From Mortierella sp. BCC40632 (taxonomy: Eukaryota > Mortierellomycota > Mortierellomycetes > Mortierellales > Mortierellaceae): 64,000 nt of DNA. The stretch covers positions 1-64,000 of the forward strand of contig WAEK01000037.1 of assembly GCA_011634665.1 (NCBI GenBank), given 5' to 3'. Positions 10,384-22,357 of this stretch are shown here, piece by piece (the stretch's first letter is position 1; every line of letters begins with the position of its first letter). The translations under genes and the position numbers were made by a program. The notes under the pieces were generated by a model that saw nothing but the letters and a program-made list of their open reading frames with translations, was not told the origin of the DNA and made no database searches.

Positions 10384-11902
10384 ATGCCAGAACAAACCCT
10401 CACACTTACTAGAATGAAACGACGACTGAATAGCAGGACTGAAGATGAGGAGGACAGCAGTCCACGTGACACTGGCTGTACAGAAGCAACGCTGACCGCA
10501 AGTCCATCAAGCCCAGTTTCGATGTCACCTGTGATCAAGAAAACACGTCTGGGGAAAGGACAGGACGAGACGGGAGTTCAAAAAGTAACGAAGTGATTGT
10601 TAAGAGGATCGTTACTGATTGGTAGTATATACTTTTTATCTGACCTTTAATTGAGTGACATTGTTGTGTTTTAACTAGAGTGAGAATTCAGTTTTGGATC
10701 CGATCCATGCGTTTCCACTAGAGTTGATTACCATGATTTATGGATATTTGACTACTATTGAGCTAATTGGTTGCCTGGATGTTTGCCGCACATGGAGGGG
10801 AATCTTGTTGTCCATTTGCCAGTTATGGAAAGTTGTTGACCTCGGCAGCGACCCAGTGACATATATAGAGGAAGAGAAATGTCCAAAAGGTATAACAGAA
10901 GGGAAATTGCAGCTTTTGCTCAATCACCCGGCAGTCAGAGAATTTCTGATTGACTCGTGGGACGATGTGATAGAGGCGACTTTCAAGTCTTTTATGACAG
11001 ATAAATATCCTTTATCATTGGAGCGTATTGTTATTCGGACATGTTCTGAATTTGTCAGTCCGTTATGGAAGTGTCATACCTCTGATTTGCTATCACTTGT
11101 CCCCAAATTGAGGAAACTGGACGTGTCCTGTCAACCAGAGTATAGCGAAGGGATTATGAATAATATATCTCGGTTCTGTCCTCTACTAGAGGAGTTATCA
11201 GTAGCAGAGAATAAGACTGGGAGGTACATTGAAGGAACAGCTAATCAGTCACTGTGTCCAAGCCTTAAGAGTCTTGTATATACAGGATTTGGAATCCTGG
11301 TTGTCGATGATCGCTTCAAGAGCTTTGTACAAGTATTTCCAAATTTGAGGGATTTTGAGCTTCAAAGATGTTTAATAGGAATAGAATCTTTACGGTGTCT
11401 TTCCGAGTTGAAACATCTTAAGAAGTTATCCTTAGATTTTTTGACTATGGATGATGCGACATCGTGTAATGCTGTATTGCAGGGATGGGTTGAAGGGATA
11501 CCTGGTGTGGAAAGTCTCGTTCTGGCTAATACCGTCTGGATTTCCGATTTATCAATCGAGGCCATTTTGGATACCCAGGGCAAAGAGGATTCGGAGAGAC
11601 GAGGATGGTCTAGGTCGTTGAAGGAGGTTTGTCTTGTTGGACTAAATCAACTGACAAATGAAGGACTTTTTAAGTTTTGCAGGAATCCGTCTTTGGCGCT
11701 TAGAGTATTGGTTCTGAATGGGTGTCAAAGAGTTGATGAGGAAGGGCTACTGCGGTTTTATTCGGCAAGGTGGAAAAAAAAGCTTCTGTGGGTTGGACTT
11801 GACACGCCACTTATTACGCCAAGACTGGTATTAGAGGTCATTGGTAGATGTCCCAAACTTGAGAAAATCGATACGCCTACTGATGGTGGAGAAAAGATAT
11901 GA
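10384..11902 (+). CDS. F-box / leucine-rich repeat protein 2
   Basis: Exon 1 (10384-10584) encodes a short basic, Ser/Pro-rich N-terminus ending DETGVQK. The intron is 94 nt (GTAACG...CTAG, 10585-10678). Exon 2 opens SENSVLDPIHAFPLELI and has the F-box LPLELITMIYGYLTTIELIG followed by CLDVCRTWRGILLSICQLWK. LRR-like segments include LVPKLRKLDV, LCPSLKSLVYTGFGIL, FPNLRDFELQRCLIGIESLR and LRVLVLNGCQRVDEEGLLRF. Unlike its upstream paralogue, it reads open throughout. It probably acts as an SCF substrate receptor, with the target unknown. The head-to-tail arrangement and shared intron phase point to tandem duplication. Confidence 0.85.
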
Positions 11903-12936
11903 AAAAAAGGAGGTTGTGCTTTTCAGTAACTCTGATTTCAGGTTTTACCAGGGATGGGTATGAATATCAAGGTGGATGAAGTCTAATATAAAAAAAATAT
12001 GGGACACGGAGGGATGTACAGATGCTAGTTAGGGATAGTATATAAAAAAGGTGTTGTGAGGAAAAAGTTTTTTGTGTTTCCAGTCGATGCCGGAAGTAAA
12101 CTGAGTCGACTTATTCATGTATATGTTGAAGTAGGACGGAAAGTAATTTTGTCAGGTGGGATAGTGAATTAGATAGCTGTACTAGTCAAGGGTTGCCTAG
12201 CAATGACTTGGTCTATCATTTGTGAGATATAAGGCGTGTGTAAAGTGGAAAATGTTGGGGGTAGAATTGCAACAGTGAGCACAGGAGGGGTATGAGGGAA
12301 AGCGGCGGTTTGGATAGGGGTGTTGTTGATAGGGACCCATGCAAATTACGAGGTGAAGGAGTGATTACATACATGTGATAGAGTACAGGAGGAACTAGCA
12401 TGATAGTGTTTTTTGAGTGATAAAAATAGAGTACAAGGGTAAACAAATGCCTTGCAAAGGAAAAAGTAAAAAAGAGAGAGTATTAGAGAGTAATGAGTGC
12501 CGCGGAGCAAAATTTACGGAAAAATGAAAAAAAGGGTTAAGGAAAATGAGGAAAGTTTCAAGCGCGAAAAAAAGAACATGTCTGGTAAGGGGTAGAGTTC
12601 GCAGTAGAATGTTTGGGGTTGTTGCGGTATTGTGAGATGGAATGAGAAGGAAAGGAAAGCAAACGGTACGTCAGAAAAAGGATGGTCAAAAGGGATCGTG
12701 TGATTGTTACAAGCAAAAATAAAAAGTACAACAAATAAATAGGATATTGCATGAAAAAAAGTGTGAACATTTGTTGGGGGTATAGAGCGAGGATGTGTTA
12801 GGTGAAAAGGCGAGTTTGGGTATAAACATGGTGGAAGTCATTTTGATATGGCTCTGTAGTTTCAGGATTTCTGTAACTATCCATAGCTCTCGAGGCGCAG
12901 TCAAGATGCTGCCATGTTGCCATAGAAATCCAGTGA
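11903..12936. other. Intergenic before long-repeat copy B
   Basis: A/G-rich sequence with no supported gene. One ACTAGCATGATAGT near-palindrome at about 12394. Minus-strand frames (for example 12558-12770) are hydrophobic by composition only. The boundary with the repeat is at 12936/12937. Confidence 0.5.
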
Positions 12937-13253
12937 TGCAGACAGATCAGCCTAAGGAAAAGATTTAGTTATGTGTTTTTGAGTGAGTATATGCATTTTG
13001 AAATGGGAGGGAAAGACAAATAGTCCTTGATGATGTCGAACGACAAGATAGGAAAAAAAAAAAAAATTGGCTCGGGTCTGCGGAAAGTCTAATGAGAGTA
13101 GTTCATAGTTATTTTACTTGTGATTTGTCCACAGTTAGAGTTTAAAAGATGTCAATAAGTCCATCTATCTATTGAGATGAAAAAAGTATTGGCGAGCAGC
13201 AATGAGAATAAAAGCCGGAGCGAGCTCAAAAGGTGGCCGATTGTAGAAAAAAA

Positions 13254-13376
13254 GGGACCCAGATTAAAAAGGAAAAGGATAGAGGGAACCCAGATTAAAA
13301 GGAAAAAGGATAGGGAACCCAGATCAAATCAAAAAGGATAGAGGGGACCCAGATCAAAAAGGAAGGGGGATAGAAA
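13254..13376 (+). repeat. 30-bp tandem repeat, copy B
   Basis: Counterpart of 313-433, with unit lengths varying by one or two bases in A runs. Confidence 0.85.
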
Positions 13377-13660
13377 GGTTTGTTCGGATAACCTGAATAG
13401 ATCTGGGAGGTACAGGGGTAATATATGGATCTAAAAGTATTTGCGAGTCGAAGCGGAAAATGATACAAGGGAAAGGAGCGGTGCATACAAGCAAAACGAA
13501 TGTTTTTCACTGATTTGTATAAAAGGGGAAGGGTGAAGCATATTTTTGACAAGTAGAACTCTACTACACTTTTACCCATTGAATCCATCCTTTGCCACGA
13601 GGGAACATTCTGTCAAGTAATCCTGTCATTGAAAGTCATTCACCCAGAGCAGAGTAAGCT

Positions 13661-14995
13661 ATGGATCCCATCATCAATGAAAGTTGCGGTAAGAATGACA
13701 ACGAGGCGTCCTCTAAACATGTCGTTTTCAAATGGCAATGTGTCAAGACAAGATTAACACTTGTTTTGTCTACAATTTAGTTTCAACTTGACCTGACAAA
13801 GTACACCCCTATTGCTAATAGATGAAACCCGATCAAGTGAAAGGAATGATGTCCCACCTACATCACTACCTTCCAGCACAATCCACGATGAAACTCTATG
13901 TGAGAACCGCGTGGACAAAAGAACGGCAAGACGTTGGAAGAGGACGATGGAAGGATTTAGAGAAAGCAGTGATCAAAGGTCTTTGCGCACCAAACGCAAG
14001 ACAGTCGAGGAGTTTGTCGAAAGAGACTTAAGAATCCATGTCAAAGAACGACTTTTTGGTTTTGAATACACGGATGGTGAGGAACTATGTTTTAAATTTG
14101 GGAATGTGAACATTTTCCATGGATGGCCACGAGGAGATGTAGAAAGGCCGGCTGGTGTTGAGCCGATTCCCGAGGATAGAAAAGAGGGCCTTGTTCCCAG
14201 CTTTAATGGAAAAATTCGGCAAAAAAAATTTGGACAGAATAATAATAGAAGGAAGACCGATTTTTTAGAAGTAGTATTCGACGACGATCGTTTGGACATT
14301 AAGACAGGCGAAAGCCGTAGCTGAACTCGGACAACAAAAAGGTCAGAAAGGGATGAAAGCGATGAGAAACAGGTGGACCTTTGTACAAGGCCAAGACAGA
14401 TCTTCTTGAACTTGATGATGAGGACTCGATCGAGGAGAGCATACTGTTGAAATGGATGGGCGAACTACAAAAAAATTAGGGATGAAATGGTGGCAATGAT
14501 GAAAAAGAATGAAGCGCAAACAAGAAGAAAGGGAGGCTAAAATGGATAAAAAAAGATGAAATAAAGTAGATCATCTTTTAGCCACCAAAGGTGTTAATTT
14601 AAAACTCATTGAAGGAAGAAGAAGAAGAAGAAGAGATATTTGGATTAACGCCAAGAGCTTTGACTGAATAAAAAAAAAAATGTATCAGACAAAAAAGAAT
14701 GACAAAAAAAAAAAAAGCCCTCACGCTCATAGCGCAGGTACCGGATCCAGATCGAATGTCGGTCAAAGATGCAGAAAAATACATATCTCGGAAGGTGGAG
14801 GTGATGCGTCATGCGGTATTACGGCATTTATTCCCCTCTAGCATGCTTGTTCATGCAGTCAATGTCCACATCTGGTCCGAGTGCAGAGGCAGGACGGAAC
14901 AGCGCGTTTCTGATTTGACAAATCTCGACTTGCCTCAACCAGTATCTCAGCTGGTGCCTCTGAAACACCTCTCCCTCTTCCAACATCTCCATTAA
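13661..14995 (+). pseudogene. Repeat-borne orphan gene 1, copy B (frameshifted)
   Basis: Same exon 1 (13661-13688), GTAAG donor and intron as copy A. In exon 2, single-base differences break the frame: an A run at about 13918, GGAGAGG reduced near 13948, CAAGAGAAC reduced near 14041, and an added A in the GAAAAGAGGGC region near 14180. The terminal exon (14699-14995) is open but reads past the copy A stop because of a lost base in ACGGAACAGCG. The differences cluster in homopolymers, so poor consensus in a repeat is as likely as true decay. Confidence 0.7.
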
Positions 14996-15114
14996 TATCT
15001 CTACCAACATTTCTACTACACCTCTCACATTCACAAACTCTACTAACATCTCTACTCTCAACTAACACCCCTCAGTTCTACTCTCTTCTAACACCTCTAT
15101 ATAACACTCTTGTA

Positions 15115-15790
15115 AATTCTCAACGGATACAGAGAATTTGCAGTGCAGTTCGGGTTTAGCAGGGAGGGAAATGAAATTGAGGCGAAAATGTTTTTTGCGA
15201 AATGATTTGCGTTTTGGCAATGACCGTATTGGGGAAAAAGGTGGGGGTAACGGGCAGGGTCACGGGTGAGGTGGTAAAAAGGGAGGGACAAGAGGCATAT
15301 CTAAAAGGAGGGACGAGAGTGGGCAGGGTCTGGGGGCAGAACTCATCGAACGTATCAAAAAACGACTTTTGGTACTATAGACAGTCGTGTAAAAGTATCA
15401 CTCGTTCAAAAAAAAGAGAGAGGAAGAGAGGAAACAGGAAAAGCAACGGAAGGAAACAGGGAAAGGCGGGGGAAGAGGAAAAAACAAAAAGAAACAAAAA
15501 GCAATCAAAGAACAATCAAAATCAAAATCAAAAAGGAGGAAAGGGAACAACAAAAAAAAGAGAAAGGGAAAAATCCTCTTGTGTTCAAAAAAGGAAGGGT
15601 AAAAAAAAAATGGTTAAGGGTGGTAGGTTGTTGTAGAGGGGAGGGACACAGCAGAAGGGCGCGCCAGAGAGAGGGAGGGAATCCTCTTGTGTTCAGGGTC
15701 GGGGGAGGGTAGTGAGGGGTGGTTGAGGGGTAGGGTGGTTGTGGGTTGTTGTAGAGGGAGAGGGACACAGCAGAGAGGGGCGCGCCCTTT
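15115..15790 (+). repeat. Hairpin 1, GC-rich block and minisatellite, copy B
   Basis: The hairpin near 15115-15140 is followed by the same GC-rich block as in copy A. The GA-rich part is changed towards A-rich (many G-to-A differences between about 15410 and 15600), and about one and a half minisatellite units remain before the T run at 15788. Confidence 0.7.
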
Positions 15791-15884
15791 TTTTTCTTTA
15801 CAAAGACAATGATCTCTCTCTGATCTTTACGCAGCAAGCTTTTATTATAAAAAAGAAGAAGAAGAATCGTTTTTTTAAAAAAAA

Positions 15885-16283
15885 CAAATCTGTAGAACAA
15901 TGGGCTTAATCTCAGCAGCTCGTAGCAACAAGGCTACTCGACTGCTTACAATACCCTGTTCATAAAAAGTCGTCTGCAATGGATTTATCTCTTCCAATAT
16001 TTTGTTTTAAAAGCAGGTGCCTCACACAGCCTTTCCGCCATGCAAGACCTCCCCACGTAGTATGACTCGGGGCCGAAGACCTATTCGTATTCAACTAGAT
16101 ATCGGAAAAGGCGGTAATCGTCGCGTTCTAGCACGGATTCTGACTTAGAGGCGTTCAGCCATAATCCAACGGATGATAGCTTCGGGTCATTGCCTGCTCA
16201 GGCAGACCCAAATACCAATTATCCGAATGAAGTGTTCTCTCGTACTAACTTCAATTACTATTGCAACAACACTTCATCAGTAG

Positions 16284-16333
<50 letters not shown>

Positions 16334-16377
16334 ATTGGTGGGTGAACAATCCAACGCTTACTGAATTCTGCTTCAGT

Positions 16378-16411
<34 letters not shown>

Positions 16412-16453
16412 AGCAACGTCGCTATGAACGCTTGGCTGCCACAAGCCAGTTAT
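15885..16453 (-). rRNA. 28S rRNA 3'-terminal fragment, copy B (partial)
   Basis: Same ~570-nt fragment and same 5' edge (ATAACTGGC) as the other copies. It has a few differences, including a missing C in the sarcin-ricin loop region (GTGTTCTCTCGTAC instead of GTGTTCCTCTCGTAC), so it would not be functional. Confidence 0.93.
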
Positions 16454-16659
16454 TATAACCCTCTTATAAATTCTCCTCTAGGAAGCAAGAGAATTTGGAG
16501 GGCGGTTATTGGGGGAGGCAGGGAGGGAAAGGAAATTCAGGCTTCGGGGTCGGGGGCGGGGCTATATAGGGGAAAAGCGAGATGGGGGATTGAGCTTTTG
16601 GGAAAAAAGGGCAGGGGTAACAGGGGGGGAGAATCAGGTTGGTAGGGAGGGAGGGAGGA

Positions 16660-16675
16660 GGGGGTATAAAAGGGA
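16660..16675 (+). promoter_or_regulatory. TATA box upstream of gene 2, copy B
   Basis: GGGGTATAAAAGGGAG, in the block that follows hairpin 2, at the same position relative to gene 2 as in copies A and C. Confidence 0.5.
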
Positions 16676-16912
16676 GGGAGGGGGTCAGACTCTGGGACAT
16701 ATCCATCTCACGAAGTCACGAAGTCGCCATCAGAGTCACCATCAGGACTTTAAAAAGGTACGGTGCGTGCCCAGGTGTGTGTGTGTGTGTGTGTGTAAAA
16801 GCATGCTCGGGCGTCGCCTTGTTTGACGCGCCTCTCCTCCTCTGTCCCACCGTCAGGACCGTTAGGACCATCAGTAGAACAGTAGGGGAGCAGAGTAGAG
16901 CGAGTAGAGCGA

Positions 16913-17815
16913 ATGGGGTCAGAAAGAGGTTAGTAGGTATGAAAAAGATGGGGGCCGTTTACGGAGAATGGGCTCAAAAAGGTCGAGGACGAGGAGCGGG
17001 TTCTGATTAGAGTCAGGATTGAACACCACAGCAAGTCTGTATTCTATGTCGAGGTCAAAAGAAGACTCGATGAGCGGGTAAAAAGCGGGTGAACGAGCAT
17101 TTGCTCAATAGCGTTTCGAACAAGCCGGTAGGACTCAAACGAATGGACTACGGAGAAATGGAGCTGAAGTGGATCTCGGGAGACTCCAGGAGCCGGAGGG
17201 AGGCCAGTGGTAAAAGGTGGCCTGCTATCCTGCGACGTTCCTAGTAAAGGACATCCCAAATGTCGGTCTACGGTTTTGGGATTGACTATCTAAAGTGTGA
17301 CTCTACCGATGCCAAGGGGTATGTATCTGAGGGGTTGAAGTCGGTCGCTGTTGTGATTGAAACGGTGTAAAAAATGGGTATGCCTAACATGGGGAAATTC
17401 TCTCCAATTCATTAGACAAGCTGAAACAGATCGGGGAAAGGTCAGTCATCGTTGCGTACGAACATCTCGGTCGAAAAGTTGAAAGTAATATTGTCATTGT
17501 AGACTCGACAATGAGAGTTGGAGAAGTAAAGGCGTACATTACCAGAACCCAAAAGATTTCTTCTACCAATTTTGACACAGCCAAGTCTTGGCACTGGAAA
17601 GCCCGACAAGTCGGAGATGATGGGACAGTCATCGAAAGGTACTACCCCTGTGAAGACAGCGTCATCTTGACAGACCTCTTTGATGGCACGAGTCCAAAGT
17701 ACGAGACCCTTGTCATTATCTCCCAACTAACGGACCATCCCCCAGCGGGATATAGTTACAGCAACCCATCCATGTTTGAACAGTTGAGCAGGGCAGAGCA
17801 CGGGGTAGCGTTCTA
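16913..17815 (+). pseudogene. Repeat-borne orphan gene 2, copy B (frameshifted)
   Basis: Full-length counterpart of 31158-32069. Here the junction GTAAAGGACATCCC keeps the frame (LVKDIPNVG), whereas copy C has two extra As. Conversely, CGGTTTTGGG has an extra T where copy C is in frame. The two copies therefore complement each other and show an uninterrupted ancestral frame of about 300 codons. The C-terminal part (17511-17815) is open and ends SRAEHGVAF. No known family recognised. Confidence 0.7.
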
Positions 17816-17844
17816 GGTATTGTGGCAATGCCGTGATAAATACC

Positions 17845-17883
17845 GACTATCCTTTTTTTTTTTTTTTTTTTTCTTTTTCATTT

Positions 17884-17947
<64 letters not shown>

Positions 17948-17948
17948 T
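17845..17948 (+). repeat. Poly(T) and (CTTT)n microsatellite, copy B
   Basis: T20 followed by about 17 CTTT units just downstream of the gene 2 stop. The same tract is in copy C at about 32107-32204. Confidence 0.95.
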
Positions 17949-18272
17949 ACAAAGTAATAGAAGTCCATTTTAGTTTATAATAAATACATAAATAAATAAA
18001 GTCCTCATTTGCGCATGAATTCTGACTATGTGTGATGCAGAAGGGTTTTGACCGGACTGTTTAAATGGTTCCCAAAAGGAATTGCGTCGTTATAAATATC
18101 TGGTTACATATTCCTTTTTTTTTTTTTTTATTGCAATCAAGAAAAAGATAGCCGGTGGATACTTTCTATGAAGGATACCACCAGTTTTTTATAAATGATC
18201 ATTCTGGGCTTTGTTCAAAAAAGTGGTAAATCAAAAATAGATAAATAAATATACGAAATTAGAACATCAAAC

Positions 18273-18735
18273 ATGAGGACAACAGAACGAAAACTAGACA
18301 GTTTCTATCTGGGCGAGGATCGTCTTGTTGCAAGAGTGTGGTATATCGGACACACCGGCTTTGAAGGAGAGTGTGGAGAGGTTATAGAAGTGGATAAAAT
18401 GATTCAACGAGTCGGAGAATGTGGGGAAAAGGGGTCATGAGGGGAATAGTCCTTGGATCTGTTACATTTTATCCAACAGGAAGGAAACGTCTATTGAATA
18501 CAAGGTCAATGTATGCTTTGATTACTTGAACGACGGTAAAAGGTACAGTAGACATGAGCTCTGTAATCTCTGGATCAGATGGAACACACTGCGTAATCAA
18601 AAGGCTCTCTCAGGACCATTCCTGAAACAAGAACGAGGTCCATTTTACTGTCCAGAAAGAAGGCTTCGGATTCGGTCGATGGCGTGTACTCTCTTTGGAA
18701 TCTATCCATCTTTAAAGAAGCCCATGGCGGCGTGA
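18273..18735 (+). CDS. Orphan gene, one frameshift
   Basis: ATG at 18273 opens a frame (FYLGEDRLVARVWYIGHTGF, GEVIEVDKMIQRVGE) that stops near 18438. The other frame continues without delay from GHEGNSPWICYILSNRKETS to LFGIYPSLKKPMAA. One fewer G in GGGG near 18435 would join them into about 154 residues. It has strand-like segments IEYKVNVCFDYL and LCNLWIRW resembling the beta-rich orphans elsewhere in the window, but the match is weak. It lies just outside the right end of long-repeat copy B. Confidence 0.5.
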
Positions 18736-18868
18736 ACATGACCGAAGTAAAATAACTCACTCGAGTAGAGCTGAAACCAGAGTGTTCGGCAAAGTATTGT
18801 ATGCGGACTTGATTTTTTTATTATTCATCAAAAAATAATAGTAATAATAATAATAAAACTACTTCCAC

Positions 18869-19011
18869 TTAACCAGACATTAGCAATTCTCTCCACCGTA
18901 TGGGATCTTGTCCTAGCCCTTCGAGTTCCTCGTCAATGGCCTCGCGCGTCCTCTTGTTCACGTACACAGGCGACCCTCGTGTAAAAGGACATGGACAGCT
19001 CCCCAACACAA
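18869..19011 (-). CDS. Possible terminal exon of an unidentified minus-strand gene
   Basis: The minus strand reads SCPCPFTRGSPVYVNKRTRE and then DEELEGLGQDPIRWRELLMS before a stop at 18869. Composition is protein-like and unlike its surroundings, and an AG acceptor lies just upstream (CTATTAG). I could not link it to other exons, so it may be a remnant. Confidence 0.35.
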
Positions 19012-19255
19012 TCTAATAGCTGATAATTAGAATTATTATGAAATAGGAAACTTTTGTGGTAAATTGATAGTCACGGAGGAATTTTTAATATAAAACTTTT
19101 ATGTTAGAGAAACGGAAAAAAAAAACGGATAGGAAGAATAGTAGGTCAAGATATCTTTTTTTTTCTTGATAGGGTGGATGGATGAAGTTGATAAAAAAGG
19201 GGGAGGAAAAAAAATGAATCGACTATGTTGTGAGGGGAGCGTGGAGAAACAGGAC

Positions 19256-19875
19256 TTAACGGGTTGGGGAAGAGGCAGAGCTGGAACCGGACAGGGAACT
19301 GGGATTAACCAAGGTTTTGGTGAGAGTGATATTGAAATGTTTGTAGTCGTCAGATGCCTGTCCGTTGAGATCTCTCAGGTTGACGGAGTCACTATCTACT
19401 CTCTCAAAATTTTGGATCAAAAAATCTGTGGCTATGGATACGGTCTGACATGGATTGCGATTTAACCCAGAGCCGTAAATATGGGCTATTAAACTATCGA
19501 TACAATTGTAGTTGTTGCGGCAGAGACAGATAATGCGCATTTCGGAGTCGGGATTTCTTTCAATGTTGAAGGTAAAAGTAGTGTCCGTGGAAGTAACATT
19601 TCTTTTGAAACTATTGACGGTGTGGTATTTTCTCAGGTGAGTGGTTTTAACCCTTTTAGGATTCTTGGTAGGATCGATATTGCTTTGTAGGGCTTGAGGG
19701 GGGATTATTCTGGGCTGCGGAAGGCTGTTGGGAAAAATTGGTCGACGGATGCTTGTCGGAGTATGGTGTCGATAGATGGAAAGCGATTGGTGGGATTGTG
19801 GTCATTAGAGTCTAAAAGTGTAACCTTTGGAGCAGTAAGTAATAAAAGTACAAAGTTCTGTTGTGGTTGTGGCAT
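19256..19875 (-). CDS. Orphan minus-strand gene, possibly secreted
   Basis: Starts MPQPQQNFVLLLLTAPKVTL, a weak signal-like N-terminus. One more T in the T5 run near 19745 is needed to continue into QPRIIPPQALQSNIDPTKNP and then, without further breaks, through ICLCRNNYNCIDSLIAHIYG to SSASSPTR. The product would be about 206 residues, Asn/Ser/Thr-rich with paired cysteines. The plus strand has shorter open pieces here, but the minus frame is longer and compositionally like other minus-strand genes in the window. No family recognised. Confidence 0.45.
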
Positions 19876-20224
19876 AGTGTGAGTGAAAAAAGAACTTGGT
19901 TTGTAGGGGATCAGGGGGAAAAAGGGGGGGGGTGAAGGCAGGTGGAAAAAACATCTACCGAGAAACGTCACAGAGACATGAAGGTAGTGTGACGTGCGCA
20001 ATTTTGAGAAGGAGAGGTCACTTTGCATGAGAGCCCTGTGTGATAGCACTATCATGCTAGTAAATTCTGTACACCGTGCGTTAGTGTCTGCACCAAAAGG
20101 TTGTACGTGCTTAAAGTCAGTAACAAAGGTCATGTGGCCTCAGTCACAAATTAAAATATAAGATGCTAGTAACTGTGGTTTGAGTATTAACAGTCCTTTC
20201 CGCAGTAACCTCATGTAATGGATC

Positions 20225-20265
<41 letters not shown>

Positions 20266-20474
20266 AGACCATACGCTGAACCTGTTTGGTGAATAGAAAA
20301 AAAAAAAAGGAATAAGGGGGGGGGGGAGGTGGCTACACTTGAACGATGGGTTAAATAAAATAAATTATGATAGTTGTGTTGGATGTAGTGTTAATGATTG
20401 AATTTAAAAGGTAGGTACTCAAGTATAAATGCGCAACTTAGTAGTAAAGATAAGATAGTCAATCAGTGTTCTAG

Positions 20475-20512
<38 letters not shown>

Positions 20513-20567
20513 AATAAGAAAGTATGTAAAAGATATTGGTACTCGTTTATAACGGCATTCTAAATAC
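19876..20567. other. Intergenic with poly(A) tracts
   Basis: Contains ACTATCATGCTAGT (about 20047), a diverged relative of the 147-bp inverted-repeat element near 20165-20225 (TTTCCGCAGTAACCTCATGT), and long A runs at 20227-20263 and 20479-20509. No credible gene. Confidence 0.5.
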
Positions 20568-21484
20568 TTAATCGGAATTAGATTCTTCTATAGGATTTAT
20601 ACGTGCACATAGCATAGCTGAAAGATGGATTATTTCCTTCATGTTCTCTTCATACCCTTTTATCAAGTCGTATTGTCGGAAATCAGCCACCTCATCCTTT
20701 AGTCTCTTGTATCTTTTAGTAGCATCCTCAAGGTCGCCCCTTAGTGTAGCGTCGGTTGGAGATCTCCTTTGTCTCTTAGTAATCTGTTCTAGGTCATCGC
20801 GAGCAGAATAAAAATCGTTTTCAAGATCAAGAAGTATCTGATGTCTTGAGCGCTTTCTTTTATGGGTAGACGATGGTTGGTGACTAATAGGCGAGGTATC
20901 GGTGTTACGAGAAAGAGTCCCAAGTGTACAAGTGTTGGAAGGATTGTGTGGAAAAGTTTTGTCCTCGACTAATTGAGTATTTTGCTTAAATATAGGAGAG
21001 TCCGAATTGCTATGCAACGAGTTCTCATCAGCAAACCAAACTAGTCTAGGAGTATAACGAATAAAAGGCTGATGACATTCTGCGGAAGAATCATTGATAG
21101 AACTTCTACTCGATGAAAAGCGGCTTAATTTGGTAAGGGTCTTCCGGGGAATTGGCGTTTTCGAATGGATGTTTGAGAGAACGGTCTGAGGGGGCTTTGG
21201 TCAACTGTAGGCTGACCGTTTGGGCTTGGGTGGTCAGGAATGTAGGTGGGGGATGGGTTTAGGGGGATTAAGGGTAAAATATTAATTAAGCCATCGGATT
21301 GATGGGGATGTTCAGTGTCGGATTTAAATGTTGAGGCAGAGATTTGACAGATGGGCGAGACTTGCAGGGGAGTTAAATCAAATTCTGATGTAAGCGCAAG
21401 GTCAACGGGATAAGAAGGAGGAGAGTAAACACCAGGTTGGGAAGGCGGGGGAGGGGATGATGTTATGTGGGTGTGTTCAGTCAT
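20568..21484 (-). CDS. Ser/Pro-rich protein with C-terminal coiled coil
   Basis: Starts MTEHTHITSSPPPPSQPGVY. A low-complexity Ser/Pro N-terminal half is followed by KTLTKLSRFSSSRSSINDSS. A basic patch (HKRKRSRHQ) and a heptad-like coiled coil (DLENDFYSARDDLEQITKRQ and KRYKRLKDEVADFRQYD) come next, ending NPIEESNSD. One more A in the A4 run near 21163 joins the two open parts, giving about 305 residues. The basic-plus-helical end resembles a bZIP-like or nuclear protein, but no leucine zipper is clear. Possibly a regulator; function unknown. Confidence 0.5.
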
Positions 21485-22357
21485 TGTTGATGGGGATGGT
21501 ATTTTTCTGTGAAGATAGAAATAGGTGATTTAAATAGGAATTTATCTACGAAGAGTTCAAATGAGATGGTGGTGTATTAGAGAATGGAGATGGTAAACCG
21601 AGCACGAATGAGTTTAAAGTAGAATTTAGTTAATTGAAATAGAAGACTTTCATATTGAACGCATCAATTCCGCCCATTGAATTAATTCAGTAGTCGGATA
21701 AAGCAAAAAAAAAATTGAATAGAATGGACATCTTTTCAATCAATAAAAAAATAATAATAATAATAAATAACACAGGTGAAATAGAAAGTGATTTAATAGT
21801 AGAATAATGGGGGAGGACTGAAGAACGACATAATAGTTGTTGACTCATAATTAGGCATGTATTTTGGGTTAGAACATGGCTAGGGTGACAAAAGTTTAAA
21901 AAACAAAAAAGTACCTTCTAAATGATAGTGCGGAGAAAAAGGCAAAAAGAATGAAATAGTTGCGTAACGTTCAAGCTACCTTGATACTGAAGTATCGAAA
22001 TTGCGTTCAAAAAGAAGATGTAATGTATGTTTGAGAGTTTGTGTTAAAAAAAAAAATGTATTCAGGTTAATTTACATGTGCAAGGAATATGTAGAAGTTC
22101 GGGTGCAGAGTGGGGGGTATATGTTGAGGCTTTGAGGGAGGGGGGCCTAGATCAGAAAAAAAAAAAGAAATATCAAAGAGATAGGGCAATAGGACATGTG
22201 AGCATCGGATAGCATGAATAAAAGGCCGATAGATTCCCCATCACACGCACTATTATTTCTGCCATATTCAAATCATTTCACACCTATTCTCGTCTATTTA
22301 AGAGATTTCCTGATCTATTCACAGAACGTTGTAATCCCTGGTATCAAGTCCATTAAA
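21485..22357. other. Intergenic
   Basis: Nothing beyond short A runs and a (TAA)n stretch near 21748-21765. A TATA-less A/T-rich region upstream of the minus-strand gene at 21484. Confidence 0.4.

Larger units (their letters stand above)
12937..18027 (+). repeat. Long chimeric repeat, copy B (most complete)
   Basis: Matches copy A from its first base, and copy C to 18027, where ...GCATGAATTCTGACTA ends the shared sequence. It holds gene 1, the hairpins, the minisatellite, the 28S fragment, gene 2 and the T/CTTT tract, about 5.1 kb in all. It differs from A and C mainly by added or lost bases in A and G runs and by G-to-A changes next to A runs, which breaks both genes. No terminal inverted repeats, LTRs or target-site duplication are evident. 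Confidence 0.88.

Noticed and set aside
12558..12904. Minus-strand hydrophobic frames resembling membrane proteins
   Set aside because: Phe/Leu/Tyr richness follows from the A-rich opposite strand, with no start context, motif or recurrence.
19166..19465. Plus-strand gene opposite 19256-19875
   Set aside because: The plus-strand frames are shorter and need more joins. The minus-strand frame needs one base and has better composition, though the choice is not certain.
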